A stretch of 40,782 nucleotides of DNA from JBFHKO01 sp041595355 (GTDB taxonomy: Bacteria; Pseudomonadota; Gammaproteobacteria; Enterobacterales; Aeromonadaceae), in assembly GCA_041595355.1 (NCBI GenBank), contig JBFHKO010000001.1, positions 1-40,782 of the forward strand, given 5' to 3'. How positions within the stretch are numbered: position 1 is the stretch's first letter; each line of letters begins with the position of its first letter. A program made the translations under genes and the position numbers. Below are positions 40,329 to 40,782 of the stretch, in pieces. The notes below the pieces were generated by a model that was not told where the DNA came from, made no database searches, and saw only the letters and a program-made list of their open reading frames with translations.

Positions 40329-40782
40329 GCGAACAACGCCGCTGGGCGGCTGCCCTGCTGGATCCCGGGCTGACGCCACCCGATGGCCTGACCACCTGGA
40401 ACGGCTCGGATCCGGCCGGACGGTTCGCCGTCTACCGCAACAATGTCATGGCGTCGCTCATCGATGCCCTGGCACAGACGTTCGCCGTCACCCGTGAGTT
40501 GGTCGGGGAGCCTTTCTTCCGCGCCATGGCCCGGGCGTTCGTGAGTGTCTCACCGCCCGGGTCACCGGTGCTGGCGTACTACGGGCGTGATTTCCCCGCC
40601 TTCATCGCCGACTTTGCGCCGGCGGCCAGTTTGCCCTACCTGGCCGAGGTCGCCCGTCTGGAAATGGCCTATGTGGAGGCCTTCCATGGACCGGATGCCA
40701 CCCCGGTATCTCCCGAGCACCTGGCGGCCGCCCTGGCCATTCCCGAGCGTCTGTCCGGCATGCAGCTCAGGCTGCATCCGAC
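40325..40782 (+). CDS. DUF2063 partner protein (BufC-like), N-terminal part
   Basis: About 152 residues are visible before the right edge. RFAVYRNNVMASLIDALAQTF (33-53) and FFRAMARAFV, PPGSPVLAYYGRDFPAFIADF, and YLAEVARLEMAY are diagnostic of the DUF2063 DNA-binding-like domain that partners MNIO enzymes and helps recruit the precursor. ATG at 40325 overlaps the DUF692 stop (ATGA), so the pair is translationally coupled. A DoxX-like fourth gene (bufD) often follows but would lie outside the window. Confidence 0.92.
   Translation, partial: MSEQRRWAAALLDPGLTPPDGLTTWNGSDPAGRFAVYRNNVMASLIDALAQTFAVTRELVGEPFFRAMARAFVSVSPPGSPVLAYYGRDFPAFIADFAPAASLPYLAEVARLEMAYVEAFHGPDATPVSPEHLAAALAIPERLSGMQLRLHP

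Overview
The window looks like a chromosomal segment of a GC-rich gammaproteobacterium. Many genes are close relatives of enteric families that are rare outside that class: yfbU, yciN, ypfN, yffB, bamC, fklB and a GalR-type repressor. Gene content and GC level suggest an Aeromonadales relative (Oceanimonas/Zobellella/Aeromonas type). That placement is inference, because no rRNA is present.

Layout. 1-1588: the start of asnS and a membrane HAMP protein with one heme-c motif, both minus strand. 1757-6792: complete biotin cluster, bioA divergent from bioBFCD, with a BirA-type operator between them. 6882-8371: htpX behind a heat-shock-like promoter, then a two-CBS protein. 8396-14413: ppiC (minus) divergent from tamA-tamB. 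14442-17300: a CoA-disulfide/persulfide reductase with a rhodanese domain behind an AT-rich palindrome, convergent with a GalR/GalS-like repressor. 17490-21423: a minus-strand four-gene operon in transcription order ATP-grasp, alpha-E, transglutaminase, Anbu proteasome-like peptidase. It is preceded by a sigma54 promoter and NtrC-like sites. 21663-22881: small YgaP-type membrane protein divergent from a split YeeE/YedE sulfur transporter. 22932-26829: yfbU, then a glycan-modification cluster (membrane-anchored unknown, GtrB, GtrA, PIG-V-like GT-C). 26893-29924: bcp, a decayed 3' remnant of dapA, bamC and purC. 30009-32768: yffB-dapE-M15 peptidase-ypfN operon and yciN. 32949-36474: ompA, an AT-rich gap, a small XRE regulator, an M48 lipoprotein and fklB. 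36572-38725: TVP38 domain fused to a pyridine nucleotide-disulfide oxidoreductase. 39077-end: a bufferin-type RiPP operon (DUF2282 precursor, DUF692/MNIO enzyme, DUF2063 partner cut by the window edge).

How the genes fit together. The bio genes complete the late biotin pathway and are probably repressed by BirA. The ATP-grasp/alpha-E/transglutaminase/Anbu operon has parts expected to make, cut and degrade an amide-linked peptide or conjugate. Its promoter suggests induction under nitrogen limitation. The persulfide reductase, YeeE/YedE pair and YgaP-like protein all point to reactive sulfur handling, and two of these loci share an AT-rich operator-like motif. The bufferin operon points to copper handling by a cysteine-modified secreted peptide. 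dapA, normally just upstream of bamC, survives only as a roughly 215-bp relic, so a working copy must lie elsewhere.
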